Assembly (NCBI RefSeq): GCF_001612665.1
Contig: NZ_BDAX01000002.1
Span: forward strand, 1,116,001 to 1,180,000
DNA: 64,000 nucleotides
Source: Nocardia alba NBRC 108234
GTDB lineage: Bacteria > Actinomycetota > Actinomycetes > Mycobacteriales > Mycobacteriaceae
Reading direction: 5' to 3'
Shown: one piece after another, positions 33,580-41,242 of the stretch
Position numbering within the stretch: the stretch's first letter is position 1
How the letters are laid out: each line of letters opens with the position of its first letter
Notes under the pieces: model-generated
What the model saw: the letters and a program-made list of their open reading frames with translations, nothing else
Told to the model about the DNA's origin: nothing
The model's database searches: none
Program-made: the position numbers and the translations under genes

Positions 33580-33861
33580 ATGCTCGTGCTCCTGCCGACG
33601 ACGATGTCGTGGTGGCACGAGGCGGTAACCTCGCTGCGCGAGTCGGCCTTCCAATTCACCGCACGCTATATGGACTGCGCCAGCCGGGAAATCGAAGCCG
33701 AAGACGAGCGGTGGCAGACCGATCTACTCCACCACCGCGCAGGGCACTCTGGTCCGGTTGAAACCGGCCGATGTCACGGTGGAGCTGCCCACCACCGACG
33801 GACGCACGATCACGTCCGATCTGGCGGGCAGCGCCGCGGGCAGGTTCGAGAGGTGCGGTGA
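33580..33861 (+). pseudogene. Coding-like segment with internal frame change
   Basis: From ATG 33580 the frame reads MLVLLPTTMSWWHEAVTSL and ESAFQFTARYMDCASREIEA. It then loses coding character near 33715, where another frame takes over with VRLKPADVTVELPTTDGRTI and TSDLAGSAAGRFER. This pattern suggests a decayed gene of about 90-100 residues. No family recognised. Confidence 0.4.
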
Positions 33862-33866
33862 CCGAC

Positions 33867-34349
33867 TCAGCCCGCGATCTTCGAAACCGTCGAGATTCCC
33901 GACAGGCGTCGGCCGAGCATCCAACGCTTGGACAGCACCCGGTCCCACGCCGGGACCATGCCCAGCACCGACTCCCATTCCGACATCCACAGGTTCACCT
34001 CGGTGGCACCACCGGGCAGATCCTCGAAATCCACACTCAACACCGGATGCTTACGCCCCTGCACCCCGACGCCGAGACCCCGAGACTGGTAGTTCAATTC
34101 GCCCCGGCCGTCGACTTCCTTCCACCCCACCTTCTTGAATTCGGCGTATACCCACCCGACAACCTCGCTGCGCGGCGCCGAAACACTGTAGGACACCTGA
34201 CGTCTCGCCACGGCACTGAGCACCAGGGAAAGGACGAGCAATGCGACGACAACGCCGAGGCCGTACACGAGCACCGCTCCGAACCCGCCGGACGAGGCGA
34301 TGAGGCCACCGAGCAGCGTGACCACGATGAGAGACACGAATATTTGCAT
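33867..34349 (-). CDS. Membrane-anchored hypothetical protein
   Basis: A 160-residue protein starting at ATG 34349. Two transmembrane helices occupy residues 1-50 (QIFVSLIVVTLLGGLIA and YGLGVVVALLVLSLVLSAVA), followed by a soluble domain of about 110 residues rich in aromatic residues (WVYAEFKKVGWKEVDGRGEL, then VLSVDFEDLPGGATEVNLWM). No family recognised. It diverges from the TPR gene with palindromes between them, so it may belong to the same regulated locus. Confidence 0.7.
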   Translation of the reverse strand: MQIFVSLIVVTLLGGLIASSGGFGAVLVYGLGVVVALLVLSLVLSAVARRQVSYSVSAPRSEVVGWVYAEFKKVGWKEVDGRGELNYQSRGLGVGVQGRKHPVLSVDFEDLPGGATEVNLWMSEWESVLGMVPAWDRVLSKRWMLGRRLSGISTVSKIAG

Positions 34350-34398
34350 GAATGTTGTCGACTTTCTACGCACACGCCCCACCGAAGAATGCTCGAGC

Positions 34399-34475
34399 GA
34401 TTCGCGAATCACCGGGAGCGACAGAGTGTCTCGCGAACTCGACGGTAACGGGCGCGGATATTTCGGAGTATCCGC
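34399..34475. promoter_or_regulatory. Palindromes in the divergent promoter before the TPR gene
   Basis: A perfect 12-bp palindrome, GATTCGCGAATC, lies at 34399-34410. A second repeat, GCGGATA-N8-TATCCGC, lies at 34454-34475, ending 26 bases before the TPR start at 34502. They are candidate operators for one or both divergent genes. Confidence 0.5.
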
Positions 34476-34501
34476 TATTCATCCGACAGCGAATTCCGAC
34501 C

Positions 34502-36829
34502 ATGAGTGAGCTACATGGATATCTGGTGCGTGGCATCGAGGCTCTACAAGCCGACGCCCCGATTGCGGCCATCGCCGAGTTCGAGACAGCGATCATGTCG
34601 GCCGGCAACGAATTCGAGCTCGCCGATTGCTACTACTGGCTCGCCACCGCACAACACGATAACGGCGACCTCGACGCATCGACCATCACGCTGGAGGCCG
34701 CTCTCGAACTCATCGCCGACACCGATGCCGCCGAACTCCGTGGCCGCTGCCACGAATCGCTGGCTGATCTCGCCATGGAGCGCGAGGATGCCACCGGCGC
34801 GCACTTTCACTTCGGCACGGCCCGCGCCCTGCTCAGCGACATCGACGCGGAGACCGCGGCACACTGCCTGCTCGGCATGGCAACGGCCGACCTCGGCGTC
34901 GACGAGTTCACCCGTGCGGAAGCCCAATTATATTCGGCTGCCACCGAATTCGAGGCTATCGACGACGCCGGCGGAATCGCGGCGGCACTGGATATGCTCG
35001 CCCTGTTGCTCACCGAACTGGATCGCGCCGCGGAGGCCATCCCCCACCTCACCCGGCTGGCCGGCATTCTCACCGAGCATTCCGACTTCGCGGGTGCCGC
35101 CGACGCGAATTGGCGGCTGGGAAAACTACTGCTGCCTGCGTTGCGCATCGAGGAGGGAATACGTGTCCTCGAATCAGCCAAATTCGATTTCCTGCGCGCC
35201 GAGGAACCGCTCGAGGCCGCCGAGGTCGCTCTGAAACTCGGGATGGTCATGGACGATCTCGGCCGATTCGCCGAGGCGGCAGCCAATTACCGCGAGGGTG
35301 GCGACCTGTGTGCCACGCACGGCGACCCGGACGACGCGCTCTGGTACGACGTCAATCTCGCGACCGTCGCCATGAATACCGGCGACCATCTCACCGCCGA
35401 AGCCACTTTGACCAAGGCAGCCGACCGCTATCGCAACTCGGGCACCGACGTCGGCACCGCGCGGTACGCGCAGACCTTGCGCTTTCTCGGCGCGCTGCGC
35501 ACCGAACAATCCCGCTTCGAGCTCGCCGTCGGGCACTACGAGGAAGCGCTCGACATCGGCACCTCCGTCGAGGACGAGGAGTTCATCGCCGACTGCCACT
35601 ATGGCCTCGGCCTCGTAGCCACCCTCACGGGCAGATATCGGCTCGGGCTCGAGAAACTGTCGCACGCCCGAGAATCGTTCTCGCGCACGGGTTCCGATCA
35701 GAAGGAGATGCTCTGCCACCACAGTGAGGGGATCTGCTGGTCCGCACTCGGCGAGTACTCCGACGCGACCGATTCACTGCTCGCCGCACGCCGGGGCGCG
35801 ATCACCTACAGCATGGACCTCCAGCGCGCGATCACCGATATGCACCTCGGCGTGGTCTTCACCGAGACGGGCCGATTCGCCGAGGCCGAACAGCTGCTGC
35901 GCGGTGCGCGCGCGGTCATGATCGCGGCCGAGCTACCCGACCGCGTCATCGCCGCCGACGGCAATATCGCGGGCCTGTATCTCAAGCAGGGCCGATACGC
36001 CGACGCCGCGAAGATCTACCACAGCTCTGCCGACAGGTTGCGTACCCGCGAATTCCACAGCCAGGCGGCGGTCTGCACACAGAACGAGGGCATGGCGCTG
36101 ATCATGATCGGCGAACTCGACGCCAGCGCGGCGGCCTTCGATCAGGCGGCCCGCTACTTCGCCGCGGATCCCGACCACCGCGCCAACCTCGCCCTCGTGC
36201 ACCGGGGACGCGGACTTCTGGCGACGATGCGCCGCGATCACGACACCGCGCTGGCCGAGTTCGCCGCGGGCCGCGCCCTCGCCCTGGAACTGGGCACCCT
36301 GATCGAAGTGGCCAAGAGTGACTTCTTCGTCGCCATCACCCTCTTCGACCGGGACGACTCGGCGGTGTCGACCGCGATCGACCTCGCCCTGCCCGCCGTC
36401 CTCTATATCAACAGCATCCGCTTGCAATTCGACAGCGCCACCGACCGTGTCTCCTGGTCGGCGCTCTATACGCAACTGCAAGCCCACCTGTTCACCCTCG
36501 CGGTGCGCCACCCCGACCCGACGCTGCTCGGCGACCTCATCGAGGTATCCCTGAACTCCGGCACCCACACCACCGCGACGTCCAGGGACCTCCTGCGAAC
36601 CACGACCCTCACCGCGGCCATGCTCGACATCTCCGGTCCGCCCCACCCCTCCGGTGCGGCCCGAATACACGGCGGCGCGGCCACGCTCGTGGCCGGGGCG
36701 GCCCTGCCGATGGCGCCGCCACCGCGACTGCGCATGCCCGACGGTCGACTCGCCCTCGCGCCGTACTTCGCCGCGGCGACCCATCGTTACGGGCTCACCG
36801 ATCCCGCCAACGAGGTGCGCACCTGGTAG
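34502..36829 (+). CDS. Large tetratricopeptide-repeat protein
   Basis: A 775-residue protein; the frame is open from 34352 but ATG 34502 starts the first repeat. Almost the whole length is TPR: units with the A-x-x-x-x-G/A-x-x-x-x-A-F/Y-A pattern, for example CYYWLATAQHDNGDLDAS, RFAEAAANYREGGDLC and EFIADCHYGLGLVATLTGRY. The last 60 residues are different, with proline- and alanine-rich sequence ending in a RLRMPDGRLAL segment and NEVRTW. Such repeats form a superhelix that binds peptides or partner proteins. It heads a plus-strand gene set with the J-like, Hsp70-like and GrpE-like genes, suggesting it selects clients or partners. No catalytic domain is visible. Confidence 0.85.
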   Translation: MSELHGYLVRGIEALQADAPIAAIAEFETAIMSAGNEFELADCYYWLATAQHDNGDLDASTITLEAALELIADTDAAELRGRCHESLADLAMEREDATGAHFHFGTARALLSDIDAETAAHCLLGMATADLGVDEFTRAEAQLYSAATEFEAIDDAGGIAAALDMLALLLTELDRAAEAIPHLTRLAGILTEHSDFAGAADANWRLGKLLLPALRIEEGIRVLESAKFDFLRAEEPLEAAEVALKLGMVMDDLGRFAEAAANYREGGDLCATHGDPDDALWYDVNLATVAMNTGDHLTAEATLTKAADRYRNSGTDVGTARYAQTLRFLGALRTEQSRFELAVGHYEEALDIGTSVEDEEFIADCHYGLGLVATLTGRYRLGLEKLSHARESFSRTGSDQKEMLCHHSEGICWSALGEYSDATDSLLAARRGAITYSMDLQRAITDMHLGVVFTETGRFAEAEQLLRGARAVMIAAELPDRVIAADGNIAGLYLKQGRYADAAKIYHSSADRLRTREFHSQAAVCTQNEGMALIMIGELDASAAAFDQAARYFAADPDHRANLALVHRGRGLLATMRRDHDTALAEFAAGRALALELGTLIEVAKSDFFVAITLFDRDDSAVSTAIDLALPAVLYINSIRLQFDSATDRVSWSALYTQLQAHLFTLAVRHPDPTLLGDLIEVSLNSGTHTTATSRDLLRTTTLTAAMLDISGPPHPSGAARIHGGAATLVAGAALPMAPPPRLRMPDGRLALAPYFAAATHRYGLTDPANEVRTW

Positions 36830-36856
36830 CGCGCGACGAGCAACGTCGACGGGCCG

Positions 36857-37009
36857 CTATTTCCAGTGCTTGCCGTGGTCCGGGCACACCAGACCTTGAC
36901 TGCACTGGCCGCAATTCACACGATTACCGAAATCGGATATCCCACCCTTTCCTTTGCACCCCTGACAATCCACCAGCGGACGATGACATTTGCATTTCAG
37001 CCCGGCCAC
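36857..37009 (-). CDS. DnaJ-type cysteine-rich mini-protein
   Basis: A 50-residue protein starting at GTG 37009 with AAGGAG eight bases upstream. It has CKCH, then C15-Q-G-C18-K-G-K-G matching the DnaJ zinc-finger repeat CxxCxGxG, then C33-G-Q-C36-S-Q-G and CPDHGKH. That supplies ligands for two zinc ions. In DnaJ this module binds unfolded client and completes the J-protein; here it is a separate product lying opposite, and just upstream of, the J-like gene, whose own chain lacks it. The link to the chaperone set is inference from motif and position. The overlapping plus-strand frame lacks any such pattern. Confidence 0.65.
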   Translation of the reverse strand: MAGLKCKCHRPLVDCQGCKGKGGISDFGNRVNCGQCSQGLVCPDHGKHWK

Positions 37010-37245
37010 AGCATTTCTCCTTCGGATATCGATTCGCTGATGGGGCAACAGTATCGGGCTCGCCGTCGCCGGTCTGTCCGTTCGATGACCGACAGAAAAC
37101 GGTCGACTTGTCCACCGAACAACCGATAGCGGAGCCGCATCCGGACTGTCACAGTGGGAGTATCGCGACCAGTGCGATGTTCTTCCTACCGAGGCGATCG
37201 ATTCGCGGCAGTAGGTGCTTTCAGCGACCGATTTGGAGTAAGCCA

Positions 37246-38343
37246 GTGACCGTGCAGGTCGACTATTACGATCTTCTCGGCGTCGCGCGCGATGCTGCCG
37301 AGGACACCATCCGCGACGCCCACAAACGCCAGACCCGTATTTGGACGAAACGGACCGCGAGCGCGGATCAGAGCACCCGCCAGGAAGCCGAGACGAAGAC
37401 GAGTCTGCTGCGCCAGGCGTTCGATATCCTGCTGGAGCCTTCGAAGCGGCAAGCCTATGACCGCGACCTCACCGCCGGTGGCGTCGCCGCACCGGCGGCG
37501 GTCCAGGGTGGCGGCGACTGGCTCGCCCAGGCCCGCGCGGCCCTCGGTCGCGGCGACTATCGCAGTGCCTCCTACGCTGCCAGGGAAGCCACCCACACCG
37601 CCGGGAACTCACCCGAGGCGTGGATCATCCGCGCCCGCGCCAATGCCGGTCTCGGACAATTGCAGGACGCGATCTACGAGGCGAGACAAGCTACGACGAT
37701 CGCGCCGAACAACCCTGATTTCCTCTTCCAGACGGCGCTCATCCAGGAGCAGATGGAGCAGTGGTCCGACGCGCTGACCAGCTATCAGGCCGCCGCGCGG
37801 CTGGCGCCGAACGAGTACATCTACCAGATCGCGATCGGTGGGGTCTACCTGCAACACGGCCTGGCCGACAAGGCGCTCGAGGTGCTCGAGCCGGTCCACG
37901 CCGCCCATCCCGACGTGGCGCTGGTCGCGTTCTACCTGGCCAGCGCGCTGCTCGACAAGGCCGAGCAGACCCCACGCGTGCAGAACAGCGACTCCTACGC
38001 GGCGACCTCCGAAGCCGAGATCGCCACCATGCGTCAACTCGTCGATCGTGCGACGAGCCTGCCGAGCGACGATTTCGACATCGCCAATCGCGCACGAGAC
38101 ATCCTGGAATACCTCGACCGCATGGAGGAGATGACCTGGCAGGTGCCCGGCCTGTTCGGTTTCTCGAGTCTGCGCGCGGTCGGAATTCCCGCGGCCGCGG
38201 TGGTTCTGGCATTCATTCTGTTCAGCTCGGGTGCGGTCGGTGTCGGCTTTCTGCTGATCCTGGCGGCCGGCGGCATCGGCTTCCTCGTCTACAAGACGTG
38301 CTGGGTGCCCCGTTGGAAAGCGGCAAGTCAGTTGGCACGATGA
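37246..38343 (+). CDS. J-like domain/TPR membrane protein lacking HPD
   Basis: A 365-residue protein starting at GTG 37246 behind TTGGAG. Residues 6-72 align with a J-domain (YYDLLGVARDAAEDTIRDAH at the start; AFDILLEPSKRQAYDRDL at the end), but the catalytic HPD tripeptide between helices II and III is absent: that stretch reads KRQTRIWTKRT. Residues 90-270 are TPR-like (WLAQARAALGRGDYRSASYA, then AWIIRARANAGLGQLQDAIY). Two C-terminal transmembrane helices follow (AAAVVLAFILFSSGAV, GFLLILAAGGIGFLVY). It can probably dock a client or membrane site, but without HPD should not stimulate Hsp70 ATPase in the usual way. It overlaps the Hsp70 gene by ATGA. Confidence 0.85.
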   Translation: MTVQVDYYDLLGVARDAAEDTIRDAHKRQTRIWTKRTASADQSTRQEAETKTSLLRQAFDILLEPSKRQAYDRDLTAGGVAAPAAVQGGGDWLAQARAALGRGDYRSASYAAREATHTAGNSPEAWIIRARANAGLGQLQDAIYEARQATTIAPNNPDFLFQTALIQEQMEQWSDALTSYQAAARLAPNEYIYQIAIGGVYLQHGLADKALEVLEPVHAAHPDVALVAFYLASALLDKAEQTPRVQNSDSYAATSEAEIATMRQLVDRATSLPSDDFDIANRARDILEYLDRMEEMTWQVPGLFGFSSLRAVGIPAAAVVLAFILFSSGAVGVGFLLILAAGGIGFLVYKTCWVPRWKAASQLAR

Positions 38344-39872
38344 GCGCACGCGTTATCGGCATCGATCTCGGCACCACCTATTCGGCCGTCGCCGCGATCA
38401 ATCAGGCGAGGATTCCCGAGATAATCCCGAACCGCGACGGTGGGAGCCTGACACCGTCGGTAGTCCTGTTCGACGGTTCCGACATCGTCGTCGGCACCTC
38501 GGCGAAGCGACAGTCGAGCGCTTTCCCATTGGACACCGTGCAGTTCATCAAGCGGCAGATGGGAAATCCCGACTATCGTTTCTATCCCGAATCGACCGAC
38601 TGCTCCTATCGGCCCGAGGAGATCTCGGCCTTGATTCTGAAATCCCTTGTCTCCAATGCGGGACGCGAACTCACCGAGTACGTCGCCGACGCGGTGATCA
38701 CCGTGCCCGCCTATTTCGACGAGGCACAACGCACCGCGACACGCCAGGCGGGCGAGATCGCCGGCATCAATGTCATCGGCATCGTGAACGAGCCGACGGC
38801 GGCGGCGGTGAGTTTCGGACTCGGTCGCGACTACACCGGCACGCTCTTGGTCGTCGACTTGGGCGGCGGCACCCTCGATGTGACGGTAATGCGCTGCGGC
38901 AAAGACACTTTCGACGTTCTCGCCGTCGGCGGAGACCCGCAGCTCGGCGGCTACGATTTCGACAACGCGATCATCACCTGGGCGCTGGCGGAATTCGAGC
39001 GCGCGGGCGGTGCCCGGTTCGAGGAGGATTCCACTGCCGGGGCGCAACTGCGCGAACGCGCCGAGGACGCCAAACGGCGCCTGTCGACCGCCGAGTCGAC
39101 CACGATCTTCATCACCCATCAGGAGCACTCCGCCAAGCTCCGGCTGACCCGGACCGAATTCGTCGAACTGTCACGACATCTGCTCACCCGGTGTGAGTAC
39201 CTCGTCGAGGAGGCCGTGGAGTCGGCCGGGCTCACCTACCGCGATCTCGACAAGGTGCTGCTGGTCGGTGGGTCGACCCGGATGCCGATGGTGCGCGACC
39301 TCGTCGAACGAGTGACGGGGATGCCCGTCGATGTCTCGGTCCACCCTGACGAGGCCGTCGCGCTCGGCGCCGCGATCATCGGCGAACTCCGGCACGCACA
39401 GGCGGCCGGTCGAGCGCCGTCGTTGGCCGGTCGTCGGAATGTGGAAATTCGCGATGTGGTGTCGCACGGCCTGGGGGTGGTGGCCGACAACGAGCACGGC
39501 GTGGCGTCCAACGCGATGGTCGTGCGGCCGAACCTGACCGTTCCGTGTCAGGTCACCGCGGATTGGTTCTCGACGGTCGTCGATCGCCAGAAGTCGTTGT
39601 TTCTCCAGGTCACCGAGGGCGACGAGGACGGTGTCGACCCCAAGTACGTGCGTATTCTCGGCACCGCGCACCTCACCCTCGCCCAACGCCCGGCCGGATC
39701 CCCCATCCGCGTCGTCTTCTCCTGCGACCTCGACGGCACCCTGCATATCGAGGTGGTCGATCTGGTCGACGGAACCAACCTGGGCGAAATGGAGATCGAC
39801 CGTGACGCCAACCTCACGGCGACCGACGTCGAAGCCAGCCGTTCCGAACTGATCTGGGCGAAGGTCATATGA
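38340..39872 (+). CDS. Hsp70-family ATPase (DnaK-like, lidless)
   Basis: A 510-residue protein. The nucleotide-binding domain has all Hsp70 signatures: GIDLGTTYSAVAAIN at 7-20, VVDLGGGTLDVTVM near 180, and LVGGSTRMPMVRDLV near 313. Residues from about 370 hold a beta-sandwich substrate-binding domain (RDVVSHGLGVVADNEHGVAS), but the chain ends where the helical lid would start, so it is about 100 residues shorter than DnaK. It should hydrolyse ATP and bind clients transiently. The start overlaps the J-like stop and its own stop overlaps the GrpE-like start, so the three form one unit. It is distinct from the housekeeping chaperone; a conflict- or signalling-related role is inferred from the neighbourhood. 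Confidence 0.92.
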   Translation: MSARVIGIDLGTTYSAVAAINQARIPEIIPNRDGGSLTPSVVLFDGSDIVVGTSAKRQSSAFPLDTVQFIKRQMGNPDYRFYPESTDCSYRPEEISALILKSLVSNAGRELTEYVADAVITVPAYFDEAQRTATRQAGEIAGINVIGIVNEPTAAAVSFGLGRDYTGTLLVVDLGGGTLDVTVMRCGKDTFDVLAVGGDPQLGGYDFDNAIITWALAEFERAGGARFEEDSTAGAQLRERAEDAKRRLSTAESTTIFITHQEHSAKLRLTRTEFVELSRHLLTRCEYLVEEAVESAGLTYRDLDKVLLVGGSTRMPMVRDLVERVTGMPVDVSVHPDEAVALGAAIIGELRHAQAAGRAPSLAGRRNVEIRDVVSHGLGVVADNEHGVASNAMVVRPNLTVPCQVTADWFSTVVDRQKSLFLQVTEGDEDGVDPKYVRILGTAHLTLAQRPAGSPIRVVFSCDLDGTLHIEVVDLVDGTNLGEMEIDRDANLTATDVEASRSELIWAKVI

Positions 39873-40333
39873 CCGACAACTCCGTCGCCGACCAACTCGA
39901 CAGCATCCGAACGGAATTGGCCGGTCTGTCCGACCTGTTCAAACGCCGCCTCCTCGACGACCGCGGCTACCGCCAACTCGTCGAATCCCTTCAACTCCGC
40001 GCCGCCACCGCCGAAGCGGGCCTCGGCGCGGAGTACCTCCTTCCGGTCGTACTCCAGCTCGCCCGCCTGATCGACCGAGCCGAACACAACTCCGCCGATC
40101 CCTTCGTCACCTCCTTGATCGAGGAGCTCCACGCCATCCTGGAGACCTGCGGCGTTCAGTCCTTCGGACAGCCCGGGGAACCGGTCGATCCCGACACCCA
40201 CGAAATCCGGTCGATCAATGGGGAACCCGGTGGGCCGCTCCATGTGGACGTTCTGGTCCGTCGCGGCTACACGTATTCAGGGAAGGTGGTGCGTCCGGTG
40301 CTGGTGGACGCGGTGTACCACGACGCCGAGTAG
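39869..40333 (+). CDS. GrpE-like nucleotide-exchange protein
   Basis: A 154-residue protein. The N-terminal half is a helix with LSDLFKRRLLDDRGYRQLVE and LLPVVLQLARLIDRAE, like the GrpE long helix. The C-terminal half matches the GrpE beta-wing: ILETCGVQSFGQPGEPVDPD, then THEIRS, then VRRGYTYSGKVVRPVLVDAV. GrpE releases ADP from Hsp70; this copy is shorter than housekeeping GrpE at the N-terminus. The ATGA overlap with the Hsp70 gene shows it is its dedicated partner. It ends 18 bases from the stop of the convergent operon at 40352. Confidence 0.85.
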   Translation: MTDNSVADQLDSIRTELAGLSDLFKRRLLDDRGYRQLVESLQLRAATAEAGLGAEYLLPVVLQLARLIDRAEHNSADPFVTSLIEELHAILETCGVQSFGQPGEPVDPDTHEIRSINGEPGGPLHVDVLVRRGYTYSGKVVRPVLVDAVYHDAE

Positions 40334-40351
40334 CACCCGGTCGACGTCGTC

Positions 40352-40885
40352 TCAGCCGGAGAACCGAGTCAGCGATTCGGTGACGCGATCACCGGTACGC
40401 ATCAGCAAGCGCATCACCTGCACCATCGCGACGACCACCGCGGCGACGAGGACGACCCCGAGGAAGGGCGCGAGCGCGACCAGGCCGGCGATGATCGCCG
40501 CGATGTGCGCGGCACGGGTCCAGCCGTGGAACCGGTGAAACCTACTGGTGAGCAACGCATCAGCGATCAGGGCGCCCGCGCACAGGACGAGGAACCCCAA
40601 CTGGACCGGACCGTTGACCACATGGGTCAACGCGTAGCCCAGGGTCCCCGGCGCGGATGTCGCCAACAGCCAGGCCTGCAGCGGGACCGCACCGACACAG
40701 CAGCCGAGAACGGTCCACGCGAGAGTGCGCCAGCGCGACGACCCGGTGACAATCGCGGGCCGGGTCGCGGCTGAGGCGCCGTATAGGTGAACGTCGTTGC
40801 GATACTGGTTGATAGTGACGTCGCCGCCGACAGTGCTACCGCGGATCTCGGCCCGGACGCCGGGCTGTTGACGGAACGCGCACAT
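40352..40885 (-). CDS. Small multi-pass membrane protein with GDVTINQ motif
   Basis: A 177-residue protein, last gene of the long minus-strand operon. Residues 15-36 are soluble and contain STVGGDVTINQ followed by NDVHLYG. At least four hydrophobic helices follow (WTVLGCCVGAVPLQAWLLA, GFLVLCAGALIADALL, IAAIIAGLVALAPFLGVVLV). The motif echoes VGRDINLEQ at the end of the neighbouring protein (40889-41203). It begins 3 bases after that neighbour's stop. A membrane anchor or pore-like effector of the GTPase-centred system is possible; no family is recognised. Confidence 0.7.
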   Translation of the reverse strand: MCAFRQQPGVRAEIRGSTVGGDVTINQYRNDVHLYGASAATRPAIVTGSSRWRTLAWTVLGCCVGAVPLQAWLLATSAPGTLGYALTHVVNGPVQLGFLVLCAGALIADALLTSRFHRFHGWTRAAHIAAIIAGLVALAPFLGVVLVAAVVVAMVQVMRLLMRTGDRVTESLTRFSG

Positions 40886-40888
40886 GCC

Positions 40889-41203
40889 TCAGTTGCCGTT
40901 CTGCTCGAGATTGATATCTCGACCGACAGTGGCGCCACGCACCCGCTGGACTCCGGAGTGTGTCATTCGCGCGTTGATCGAGCCATCGACGATCACATCC
41001 TCGACCACCATCGCGCTAGACGCCGACCGACCGAGCAGTCCGAGCCCGAACTGGACCGCGACGCAGGCCGCGAACAACGCGACTACGAACGCGATCCACC
41101 CGACGGTCCGGCTCTCGGTGAGCAGCGTCGTCGCCACATTCACGGTGCCGGCGACCGCGACCGACCCCACGGCACCGATTATCTGCCGAGTGAGCATTCC
41201 CAT
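40889..41203 (-). CDS. Small two-helix membrane protein ending in VGRDINLEQ
   Basis: A 104-residue protein starting at ATG 41203 or ATG 41197. Two hydrophobic helices (GAVGSVAVAGTVNVATTLL and WIAFVVALFAACVAVQFGLG) are followed by a soluble tail VVEDVIVDGSINARM and ATVGRDINLEQNGN. The tail repeats the xVGxDIxxxQ pattern seen in the next protein, suggesting a shared interaction element. It lies 40 bases after the DUF4407-like gene in the same operon. Function unknown. Confidence 0.7.
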   Translation of the reverse strand: MGMLTRQIIGAVGSVAVAGTVNVATTLLTESRTVGWIAFVVALFAACVAVQFGLGLLGRSASSAMVVEDVIVDGSINARMTHSGVQRVRGATVGRDINLEQNGN

Positions 41204-41242
41204 CTCATTATCCTGTCCGACAACCGATTACGGAACGCACGG

